The position numbers were made by a program, and so were the translations under genes. DNA of 64,000 bases, from positions 1 to 64,000 of the forward strand of contig CAJOHJ010000012.1 of assembly GCA_905234265.1 (NCBI GenBank), in the 5' to 3' direction. Of this stretch, positions 31,445-38,821 are shown piece by piece (position 1 is the first letter of the stretch; each line of letters begins with the position of its first letter). The notes under the pieces are model-generated. The model was not told the origin of the DNA. It made no database searches and worked only from the letters and a program-made list of their open reading frames with translations. The stretch is from an uncultured Prevotella sp. (lineage in GTDB: Bacteria > Bacteroidota > Bacteroidia > Bacteroidales > Bacteroidaceae).

Positions 31445-34345
31445 ATGAGACAAGCAACACTGATTTTAGATAATGGCAGTCGGTTCACAGGTTGGTCGTT
31501 TGGCGCCGATGTGGAGACTTCCGGAGAGGTTGTGTTCAACACCGCAATGACTGGCTACCCCGAAAGTCTGACAGACCCCAGCTATGCCGGACAGCTGCTC
31601 GTAATGACCTATCCGCTGATAGGCAACTACGGAGTCCCGTCTGTCAGAGGCGAGAAGGCAGAACAAAGCGGTGAGATGGCAGAAGACACTCTCCCCACTT
31701 ATTGGGAGAGTGAGCGTATTCACGTAAAGGCATTGATTGTTGCAGACTATAGCGAGTGCTATTCCCACTGGAATGCCAAGGAGTCGCTGGCCGCCTGGCT
31801 GCAGCGTGAGAACATTCCGGCCATTACAGGCATCGACACGCGACGGCTTACCAAGGAGCTGCGGGAAAACGGAGTGATGATGGGACGCATCATTCTGAAT
31901 GGAGAATTGAGAATTAAGAATGAAGAATTTTCTGCCGCAGTTGACTATGGAGCCGTGAACTGGGTGGAGCAGGTGAGCTGCAAAGAGGTGATTACTTACA
32001 AGCCAGATATGCAAGTAAACTCTAAGCTAAAGACGGTCGTCTTGGTGGACTGTGGCGTGAAGGCAAATATCATCCGCTGCCTTGTCAGACGTGGTGTCGA
32101 GGTTGTCCGTGTGCCATGGGATTATGATTTCAACCAGTTAGAGTTCGACGGCCTTTTCTTGGCCAACGGCCCTGGCAATCCTGAACAATGCGAGGTGACA
32201 GTGAAACACATCAGGACTTTCCTTGACAACGAGATGAAGAAAGCTGCCAGTTCACGTTCTTCACAGGGCGGTGCTGCGGCTGTCCGTCCATGCATGGGCA
32301 TCTGTCTGGGCAATCAGCTGTTGGCAAGGGCTGTAGGCGCCAAAACATATAAGCTGAAATACGGCCACCGCTCGCACAACCAGCCCGTTCGTGAGGTTGG
32401 GACCAACCGCTGCTTCATCACTTCGCAAAACCACGGCTATGCCGTCGATGACTCTACGCTCCCCGGCGACTGGGAGCCACTGTTTGTAAACATGAACGAC
32501 GGCTCTAACGAGGGCATCCGCCATAAGTCGCTGCCATGGTTCTCTGCCCAGTTCCACCCAGAGGCATGCTCTGGGCCGACGGATACAGAGTGGATGTTTG
32601 ATGAGTTTGTTAATAGTGTAGAGTGTAGAGTGCATTCAACACTCAACACTCAACACTCTACACTAAAGAAAGTTCTTATCCTTGGCTCCGGAGCATTGAA
32701 AATAGGGCAGGCTGGCGAGTTCGACTACAGCGGCGCCCAGGCTCTGAAAGCCCTGAAAGAGGAGGGCATCCACTCGGTACTCATCAACCCCAACATAGCC
32801 ACCGTGCAGACTTCGAAGGATGTGGCCGACACGGTGTATTTCCAGCCCGTCACGCCGGAGTTCGTCGAGCGCGTCATCGAGAAGGAGCGTCCTGACGGCA
32901 TTCTGCTGTCGTTTGGCGGGCAGACGGCACTGAACTGCGGCGTGGAGCTTTACAGGAAAGGCGTGCTGGAGAAGTACGGCGTCCGTGTGCTGGGAACTCC
33001 TGTCCAGGCCATCATTGACACCGAAGACCGCGACCTGTTTGTCAAGCGGCTCGACGAGATAGGCGTCAAGACCATCAAGAGCGAGGCCTGTGCGACTATC
33101 GAAGAGGTGCAGCGTGCGGCTCACGAGTTAGGCTTCCCTGTTATCTTGCGCGCCGCCTATGCCCTTGGCGGCCTTGGCTCCGGCTTCTGCGACAACGACG
33201 AGCAGCTGTTGGCGCAGGCCGAGGAGGCATTCTCCTTCTCGCCGCAGGTGCTGGTGGAGAAGTCGCTGAAGGGATGGAAGGAGATAGAGTATGAGGTCGT
33301 GCGCGACCGCTACGACAACTGCATCACCGTCTGCAATATGGAGAACCTGGACCCTCTGGGAATACACACCGGCGAGTCAATCGTTGTGGCACCTTCGCAG
33401 ACGCTCACCAACAGCGAGTATCACAAGCTGCGCGCGCTGGCCATCAGGATTATCCGTCACATAGGCATCGTCGGCGAGTGTAACGTGCAGTATGCCCTCG
33501 ACCCCAACAGCGAGGACTACCGCGTCATCGAGGTCAACGCCCGCCTCAGCCGCTCGTCGGCACTGGCATCGAAGGCTACCGGCTATCCGCTCGCTTTCGT
33601 GGCTGCCAAGCTTGGCCTTGGCTATGGTCTCTTCGACCTGAAGAACAGTGTCACCAAGACGACATCAGCCTTCTTTGAGCCGGCCCTTGACTACTGCGTG
33701 GTGAAGATACCGCGCTGGGACCTTACGAAGTTCCACGGTGTAAGCCGCCAGCTCGGCTCGTCGATGAAAAGTGTGGGCGAGGTGATGGCCATCGGGCGCA
33801 CCTTCGAGGAGGCCCTGCAGAAAGGACTTCGCATGATTGGGCAGGGCATGCACGGCTTTGTGGAAAATCACGAGATCAAGATTCCCGACATCGCAAAGTC
33901 TCTGCACGAACCTACCGACATGCGCATCTTCGTGGTGTCGAAGGCCTTGAAGATAGGCTACACCGTGGAGCAGATTCATCAGTTGACGAAGATTGACCGC
34001 TGGTTCCTGCAGAAGCTTAAGCACGTCGTAGACATCGACCAGCAGCTGAAGGAGAACAGTCTTATTTCAGAGCTTTCGGAGTGTATGGAGTCCAGCGAAT
34101 TCATGGAGTATCTTAGTTCTCCGGAAGTCTTCTATCTCCTGCGCGCTGCCAAGGTTTACGGCTTCTCCGACTTCCAGATAGCCCGTGCCATAGGCTTGGA
34201 AAGCCGCATGAAGATGGAGCAGGCAGGCCTTACCGTCCGCAAGTGGCGCAAGGCTCTTGGCATAGTGCCTATTGTCAATCAGATAGACACGCTGGCGGCA
34301 GAATATCCGGCACAGACCAATTACCTCTACCTCTCGTATGTGTAA
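31445..34345 (+). CDS. carA: Carbamoyl-phosphate synthase: small subunit fused to the N-terminal half of the large subunit
   Basis: Residues 1 to about 389 are a complete CarA, with the glutaminase nucleophile in [17 protein letters not shown] and the His/Glu pair in [16 protein letters not shown]. Residues 390-407 are encoded by a heptad array. Residues 408-966 are CarB from [20 protein letters not shown] through the first ATP-grasp (carboxyphosphate) domain and the oligomerisation domain. The protein then stops at TNYLYLSYV, where normal CarB (about 1070 residues) continues into the carbamoyl-phosphate-forming ATP-grasp and allosteric domains. No remnant of that half lies before asnB in any frame I inspected. 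The protein alone could not complete the reaction unless the second half is encoded elsewhere. Another array inserts residues in the CarA part at 31902-31929. Confidence 0.9.
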   Translation: MRQATLILDNGSRFTGWSFGADVETSGEVVFNTAMTGYPESLTDPSYAGQLLVMTYPLIGNYGVPSVRGEKAEQSGEMAEDTLPTYWESERIHVKALIVADYSECYSHWNAKESLAAWLQRENIPAITGIDTRRLTKELRENGVMMGRIILNGELRIKNEEFSAAVDYGAVNWVEQVSCKEVITYKPDMQVNSKLKTVVLVDCGVKANIIRCLVRRGVEVVRVPWDYDFNQLEFDGLFLANGPGNPEQCEVTVKHIRTFLDNEMKKAASSRSSQGGAAAVRPCMGICLGNQLLARAVGAKTYKLKYGHRSHNQPVREVGTNRCFITSQNHGYAVDDSTLPGDWEPLFVNMNDGSNEGIRHKSLPWFSAQFHPEACSGPTDTEWMFDEFVNSVECRVHSTLNTQHSTLKKVLILGSGALKIGQAGEFDYSGAQALKALKEEGIHSVLINPNIATVQTSKDVADTVYFQPVTPEFVERVIEKERPDGILLSFGGQTALNCGVELYRKGVLEKYGVRVLGTPVQAIIDTEDRDLFVKRLDEIGVKTIKSEACATIEEVQRAAHELGFPVILRAAYALGGLGSGFCDNDEQLLAQAEEAFSFSPQVLVEKSLKGWKEIEYEVVRDRYDNCITVCNMENLDPLGIHTGESIVVAPSQTLTNSEYHKLRALAIRIIRHIGIVGECNVQYALDPNSEDYRVIEVNARLSRSSALASKATGYPLAFVAAKLGLGYGLFDLKNSVTKTTSAFFEPALDYCVVKIPRWDLTKFHGVSRQLGSSMKSVGEVMAIGRTFEEALQKGLRMIGQGMHGFVENHEIKIPDIAKSLHEPTDMRIFVVSKALKIGYTVEQIHQLTKIDRWFLQKLKHVVDIDQQLKENSLISELSECMESSEFMEYLSSPEVFYLLRAAKVYGFSDFQIARAIGLESRMKMEQAGLTVRKWRKALGIVPIVNQIDTLAAEYPAQTNYLYLSYV
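31902..31929 (+). repeat. Four-unit heptad array inside the carA part
   Basis: GAGAATT, GAGAATT, AAGAATG, AAGAATT (28 bases), translated as ELRIKNEEF between GRIILNG and SAAVDYG of CarA. Confidence 0.85.
32616..32664 (+). repeat. Seven-unit heptad array at the CarA-CarB junction
   Basis: GTGTAGA twice, GTGCATT, CAACACT three times and CTACACT give 49 bases. The ends form an exact 12-base inverted repeat (AGTGTAGAGTGT at 32615-32626 and ACACTCTACACT at 32653-32664). The array occupies the place where a carA stop codon and carB start would be expected and is read straight through. Confidence 0.92.
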
Positions 34346-34417
34346 TTTCGCGAATAAAGAAATCGTCAAATCATAAAACTGAGAAATAAATAATAAATCC
34401 GTAAATAGTAAATAATA
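34346..34417 (+). repeat. A/T-rich heptad-like spacer before asnB
   Basis: The 74-base gap after the truncated CarB is A/T-rich, with GTAAATA repeated at 34401-34407 and 34408-34414 and looser AATAAAT units before it. It shows no CarB coding remnant. Confidence 0.5.
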
Positions 34418-34419
34418 TT

Positions 34420-36198
34420 ATGTGTGGAATAGTAGGTATTTTCAATGTTAAGCAGCAGACAAGCGAACTGCGGCATAAGGCACTGCGTATGAGTCAGAAA
34501 ATCCGTCATCGCGGACCAGACTGGAGTGGAATCTATTGTGGCGGAAGTGCCATCCTGGCTCACGAGCGCCTGAGTATCGTCGACCCGGAGAGTGGCGGAC
34601 AGCCATTGTTTTCGCCAGACCGCAAGCAGGTGCTGGCCGTAAATGGCGAGATATACAACCATCAGGAAATACGTCGCCAGTTTGCTGGCCGCTATGACTT
34701 CCAGACGGGCAGCGACTGCGAGGTCATCCTTGCTCTGTACCGTGAGAAAGGCATCGGATTCCTTGAAGACCTCAGCGGCATCTTTGCCTTTGCGCTCTAC
34801 GACGAGGAGCGTGATGAGTTTCTGATAGCCCGCGACCCCATCGGCGTAATTCCCCTCTATATCGGCTACGACAGCGACGGCACAGTCTATGTGGCCTCAG
34901 AGCTGAAGGCTCTCGAGGGACAGTGCGAACGCTATGAGCCGTTCCTGCCGGGACATTATTTTTATAGTGGAGAGTGTAAATTAGTAAGATACTACACTCG
35001 TGACTGGATGCAGTATGATGCTGTAAAAGACAATCCGGCCAGTGCCACTGCCATCCACGATGCGCTGGAAGCTGCCGTCAAGCGCCAGCTGATGTCAGAC
35101 GTACCCTACGGCGTGCTGCTGTCGGGTGGTCTTGACAGCAGCGTTATTTCTGCCATTGCCGAAAAGTTCTCTGAGCATCGCATCGAGGACGACAGCAAGA
35201 CGAAGGCTTATTGGCCGCGCCTGCACTCCTTTGCCGTTGGCATGAAGGGCGCGCCCGACCTTGCCAAGGCAAAGATTGTTGCCGACCACATAGGCACCGT
35301 ACACCACGAAATCAACTTCACCATACAGGAAGGGCTTGATGCCATTCGCGACGTTATCTACTTCATCGAGACCTATGACGTCACCACCGTCCGTGCCTCC
35401 ACGCCGATGTATCTGCTGGCCCGCGTCATCAAGTCGATGGGTATAAAGATGGTACTCTCTGGCGAGGGTGCCGACGAGATTTTCGGCGGCTACCTTTACT
35501 TTCACAAGGCTCCGTCGGCACAGGCTTTCCATGAGGAAACTGTGCGTAAGCTGTCAAAGCTTTATCTCTACGACTGTCTGCGTGCCAACAAGAGTCTGTC
35601 TGCCTGGGGCGTGGAGGGACGTGTGCCGTTCTTGGACAAGGAGTTCCTTGATGTCGCCATGCGCACCAATCCGGCGGCAAAGATGGTGAAAGCCCTAAAA
35701 GCCTCCCCAAGCCCCTCCAAAGGAGGGGATGTCAGGATAGATGATTCACACATAACCTCAACAGCCTCATCTATACAAACACCCCCTCCTTTGGAGGGGC
35801 TTGGGGAGGCTTCTATTGAGAAATACATCGTCCGCGAGGCTTTTGCAGACATGCTGCCTGAAGAGGTTGCGTGGCGCCAGAAAGAGCAGTTCAGCGATGG
35901 CGTGGGCTACTCATGGATTGACACTCTCAAAGCCATAACCACGGCAGCAGTGTCCGACGAGCAGATGGCTCATGCTGCCGAGCGCTTCCCCATCAATCCG
36001 CCGAAGAACAAGGAGGAATACTACTACCGTAGCATTTTCGCCGAACACTTCCCCAGCGAGTCTGCGGCGCGCAGTGTTCCCTCAGAGGCCAGTGTGGCCT
36101 GCAGCACTGCCATTGCCCTTGAGTGGGATGCCGCCTTCAGAGGGCTGAACGACCCCAGCGGCCGTGCCGTCAAGGGCGTGCATGAGCAAGCATATTAA
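34420..36198 (+). CDS. asnB: Asparagine synthase, glutamine-hydrolysing
   Basis: AsnB transfers glutamine nitrogen to aspartate. Cys2 (MCGIVGIFNVK) is the type II glutaminase nucleophile, and LLSGGLDSSVISAIAEKF is the PP-loop of the synthetase domain, with LSGEGADEIFGGYLYFHKAP further on. The 592 residues exceed the usual 550 or so because a 110-base inverted-repeat element at 35701-35810 is translated in frame (ASPSPSKGGDV ... PPPLEGLGEA) just before IEKYIVREAFADMLP. Essential motifs on both sides are intact, so the enzyme is probably active. Its stop codon overlaps that of convergent kdgK. Confidence 0.95.
   Translation: MCGIVGIFNVKQQTSELRHKALRMSQKIRHRGPDWSGIYCGGSAILAHERLSIVDPESGGQPLFSPDRKQVLAVNGEIYNHQEIRRQFAGRYDFQTGSDCEVILALYREKGIGFLEDLSGIFAFALYDEERDEFLIARDPIGVIPLYIGYDSDGTVYVASELKALEGQCERYEPFLPGHYFYSGECKLVRYYTRDWMQYDAVKDNPASATAIHDALEAAVKRQLMSDVPYGVLLSGGLDSSVISAIAEKFSEHRIEDDSKTKAYWPRLHSFAVGMKGAPDLAKAKIVADHIGTVHHEINFTIQEGLDAIRDVIYFIETYDVTTVRASTPMYLLARVIKSMGIKMVLSGEGADEIFGGYLYFHKAPSAQAFHEETVRKLSKLYLYDCLRANKSLSAWGVEGRVPFLDKEFLDVAMRTNPAAKMVKALKASPSPSKGGDVRIDDSHITSTASSIQTPPPLEGLGEASIEKYIVREAFADMLPEEVAWRQKEQFSDGVGYSWIDTLKAITTAAVSDEQMAHAAERFPINPPKNKEEYYYRSIFAEHFPSESAARSVPSEASVACSTAIALEWDAAFRGLNDPSGRAVKGVHEQAY
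35701..35810. repeat. 110-base element with 28-base perfect inverted ends, inside asnB
   Basis: The left arm (35701-35728) begins GCCTCCCCAAGCCCCTCC and the right arm (35783-35810) is its exact reverse complement over 28 bases. Each arm carries its own small palindrome (CCCCTCC-AAA-GGAGGGG). The centre of about 54 bases shows no gene. It has no transposase, so it is MITE-like in form. A degenerate relative sits in gltB. Confidence 0.92.
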
Positions 36199-37208
36199 AT
36201 GCCCAGCAGCTGCTCGACTTCCTCTTCAGTGCTTAGATTGAAGTCGCCGGCGATGGTACTCTTCAGTGCCGATGCGGCCAGCGAGAAGTCAAGGCAACGC
36301 TGGTCGTCGTCGTGGCGGCTGATGTGGGCGTGAAGGTAGGCTGCCAGATAGGCGTCGCCGACGCCCATTGGGTCTATGACGGGATTGATGTCGTAGATTT
36401 TGGCAGTGAAGAGCCTGTCGCGGTTATATAGTACGCCGCTGAGCAGATGGTGGTTGGTAGACGGTTCGTTGCGCAGGCCGAGGATAAACTTCTGGCAGCG
36501 CGGATACCTGTCGGCTATCTGCTTGAACATTTCAGTGTATGCCGCTACGTCAATGGGATAGTCGGCAGTGGTGGCCTTGAAGGGAATGCGCGGCAGCCCA
36601 GACACCAGCTCCCATTCTCCAGCGTCGCCGAAGACGATGTCGCTGTAGTGCATAAGCTGTGGCAGCACGTCGGCCGCAGCTTCTCCGTAGTTCCAGAGAT
36701 TCTTGCGGTAGTTGATGTCGCAGGCAATGGTCAGTCCCATTTCGTCGGCAGTCCTGACGGCTTCGAATGTTGCGTCGGCTGCCGACTGCGAGAGGGCGCA
36801 GGTGATGCCTGAGCAGTGGAAGACGTCGACGCCGCGGAACACTTCGCGCCATGGAATCATGCCCGGGCGCAGTGTGTAGAATGCAGAGTCCTTGCGGTCG
36901 TAGACCATGCGTGGCGGTCTGAGCGACGCCGCCTGCTCAAAATAGTAGGTGCCTATGCGCTGGCCGCCCATGCAGACGTGGCTGGTGTCAAGCCCCATCT
37001 CACGCAGTTTCATAAGGCACGCCTGCCCCAGAGCGTTCTGTGGCAGGCGTGTAACGTATCGCACTTCGTTGCCGAGCATGCTGAGCGACACTGCGGCGTT
37101 GGCCTCGCTGCCTCCGAAGTGTGCGCCCATGGTGTTGCCCTGCGACAGGCGCATGTCGTCGGCCTTGGAGAAGCGAAGCAGAACTTCGCCGAATGTTACG
37201 ACTTTCAT
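36195..37208 (-). CDS. kdgK: PfkB-family sugar kinase, probable 2-dehydro-3-deoxygluconokinase
   Basis: The 337-residue ribokinase-like protein begins MKVVTFGEVLLRFS, has FGGSEANAAVSLSMLG for substrate binding, and DPMGVGDAYLAAYL as the catalytic base and anion hole (Val replaces the usual Ala). The family phosphorylates 2-keto-3-deoxygluconate from pectin or alginate breakdown. Substrate assignment is by overall resemblance and remains probable. It stands alone. Its stop overlaps that of asnB by four bases in a convergent arrangement. Confidence 0.85.
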   Translation of the reverse strand: MKVVTFGEVLLRFSKADDMRLSQGNTMGAHFGGSEANAAVSLSMLGNEVRYVTRLPQNALGQACLMKLREMGLDTSHVCMGGQRIGTYYFEQAASLRPPRMVYDRKDSAFYTLRPGMIPWREVFRGVDVFHCSGITCALSQSAADATFEAVRTADEMGLTIACDINYRKNLWNYGEAAADVLPQLMHYSDIVFGDAGEWELVSGLPRIPFKATTADYPIDVAAYTEMFKQIADRYPRCQKFILGLRNEPSTNHHLLSGVLYNRDRLFTAKIYDINPVIDPMGVGDAYLAAYLHAHISRHDDDQRCLDFSLAASALKSTIAGDFNLSTEEEVEQLLGI

Positions 37209-37232
37209 ATTCAGGGCGTTTCCCCTATGGTT

Positions 37233-38591
37233 TTACTTGTCCAGCTCAGCGAGGTTCTGGGCTATCATCTCGTCGGTGACGGTGTAGTTCTGCAGGTCGC
37301 CCTTGATGAACGACTCGTAGCTTGGCATGTCAATGAGTCCGTGGCCGCTGAGGTTGAAGAGAATAACCTTCTGCTCGCCGGTTTCCTTGCACTTGTTGGC
37401 TTCGCGGATGGTGGCTGCTATGGCGTGGCACGACTCTGGTGCAGGGATGATGCCCTCGGTGCGTGAGAACAGCATGCCGGCCTCGAAGGTCTCCAGCTGT
37501 GGAATGTCTACGCCGTGCATCAGTCCGTCCTTTATAAGCTGTGAGATAATCATGCCTGCACCGTGGTAGCGCAGTCCGCCGGCATGTATGTTCGACGGTT
37601 TGAAGTTGTGTCCCAGTGTGAACATTGGCAGCAGTGGGGTGTAGCCAGCCTCGTCGCCGAAGTCGTAGCGGAACTGGCCGCGCGTGAGCTTCGGGCAGCT
37701 GTCAGGCTCGGCGGCAATGAACTCTGTATGCCGCTCTCCGCTGAGGTTGTGGCGCATGAAGGGGAACGAGATGCCGCCGAAGTTTGAGCCGCCTCCGAAG
37801 CAGCCGATGACAATGTCGGGATATTCTCCGGCCATCTGCATCTGCTTTTCAGCCTCCAGTCCGATGATTGTCTGGTGCAGTCCTACGTGGTTGAGCACTG
37901 AGCCGAGTACATACTTGCAGTTAGGTGTTGTGGTGGCCAGCTCTACAGCCTCTGAGATGGCAGTGCCAAGAGAGCCGCTGTGCGTCGGGTCCTTGGTCAG
38001 GATGTCCTTGCCTGCGCGTGTAGACATGGAGGGGCTTCCCTCCACGACTGCACCGAACGTGCGCATGATGCTCGAGCGGTAGGGTTTCTGCTGCATGGTA
38101 ATCTTTACCTGATAGACGGCACAGTCAAGACCGTAGATCTTGGCGGCATACGACAGGGCGGCGCCCCACTGTCCGGCACCGGTCTCGGTGGTGACGTTGG
38201 TGGTGCCTTCCTTCTTGGCATAGTAGCACTGGGGCAGGGCAGAGTTAATCTTGTGTGAGCCTAACGGGTTGACCGACTCGTTCTTGAAATAGATGTGTGC
38301 CGGTGTGCCGAGAGCTTCCTCCAGTGCGTAGGCACGGACGAGTGGGGTGGAGCGGTAGTACTTGTATTTCTCCAGCACCTCTTCGGGAATGTCTATCCAC
38401 TGATGCTCAGTATCCAGTTCCTGTACGCAGCACTCGCGTGGGAAGATGTGTGCCAGGTCGTCAACGCCAAGCGGCTGCTTGGTGGCCGGGTGGATTGGCG
38501 GCATGGGCTTGTTGGGCATGTCTGCCTGTATGTTATACCACTGTGTTGGGATTTCACTCTCCTGAAGGATGAATTTCTTTTGTCTTGACAT
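37233..38591 (-). CDS. TrpB2-type tryptophan synthase beta chain-like protein
   Basis: The 452-residue PLP enzyme belongs to the TrpB2 branch, longer than TrpB1. It has Lys114 in NESVNPLGSHKINSALP, TETGAGQWGAAL, and the phosphate-binding CFGGGSNFGGISFPF. TrpB2 makes tryptophan from serine and indole and often occurs away from trpA and the trp operon, as here. No other trp genes are present, so indole salvage is the likely role. A -7 element (TAAATTTG on the minus strand, 38627-38634) lies upstream. It is divergent from htpG. Confidence 0.92.
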   Translation of the reverse strand: MSRQKKFILQESEIPTQWYNIQADMPNKPMPPIHPATKQPLGVDDLAHIFPRECCVQELDTEHQWIDIPEEVLEKYKYYRSTPLVRAYALEEALGTPAHIYFKNESVNPLGSHKINSALPQCYYAKKEGTTNVTTETGAGQWGAALSYAAKIYGLDCAVYQVKITMQQKPYRSSIMRTFGAVVEGSPSMSTRAGKDILTKDPTHSGSLGTAISEAVELATTTPNCKYVLGSVLNHVGLHQTIIGLEAEKQMQMAGEYPDIVIGCFGGGSNFGGISFPFMRHNLSGERHTEFIAAEPDSCPKLTRGQFRYDFGDEAGYTPLLPMFTLGHNFKPSNIHAGGLRYHGAGMIISQLIKDGLMHGVDIPQLETFEAGMLFSRTEGIIPAPESCHAIAATIREANKCKETGEQKVILFNLSGHGLIDMPSYESFIKGDLQNYTVTDEMIAQNLAELDK

Positions 38592-38626
38592 AGTTTTTGT
38601 TATTTTGGTGAATAGATTACCGTCTG

Positions 38627-38634
38627 CAAATTTA
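38627..38634 (-). promoter_or_regulatory. -7 element of the TrpB2-like gene
   Basis: TAAATTTG on the minus strand, 36 bases before the start codon. No -33 TTTG at the usual distance. Confidence 0.55.
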
Positions 38635-38663
38635 TATAATTATTTTTTTATAATCGGCATTTA

Positions 38664-38699
38664 TGGGAAAAAAGTGTCATTAAAAAATATTATTTCCCA
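38664..38699. promoter_or_regulatory. Inverted repeat upstream of the htpG promoter
   Basis: TGGGAAA (38664-38670) and TTTCCCA (38693-38699) are exact complements, 61-96 bases upstream of the sigma-54 match. A GTGTCAT lies between them, and its complement ATGACAC also occurs upstream of hsp20 at 11780-11786. This is a possible activator site. Confidence 0.35.
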
Positions 38700-38704
38700 C
38701 ACAG

Positions 38705-38751
38705 GCAGAAAAATATCTCTGCATGTTACGAAAATATCTCTGCATGTTATT
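38705..38751. repeat. ATCTC/GAGAT palindromic mosaic, locus B
   Basis: Two direct copies of AATATCTCTGCATGTTA, each starting with a run of A. It lies between divergent TrpB2-like and htpG genes. Shortest of the five loci. Confidence 0.8.
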
Positions 38752-38759
38752 AGGGCTTT

Positions 38760-38775
38760 TGGCACGTAATTTGCA
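38760..38775 (+). promoter_or_regulatory. Sigma-54 (-24/-12) promoter of htpG
   Basis: TGGCACGTAATTTGCA is an exact match to TGGCACG-N4-TTGCA. The htpG start is 46 bases downstream. No TAnnTTTG with normal spacing competes with it. Confidence 0.75.
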
Positions 38776-38821
38776 GTAATCCTGACAAACGACGATAAAA
38801 TCAAACAAAAATACTAAGAAT

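Noticed and set aside
29896..31542. 548-codon minus-strand open frame
   Set aside because: Antisense shadow of purF and the start of carA. No recognisable protein features and no promoter.
31445..34345. Diversity-generating retroelement as source of the heptads
   Set aside because: No reverse transcriptase and no template/variable repeat pair with adenine-specific changes is present in the window.
34330..34419. Frameshift explanation for the short CarB
   Set aside because: No CarB-like sequence continues in any frame before asnB, so a simple one-base error cannot restore the missing half. A larger deletion or assembly fault remains possible.
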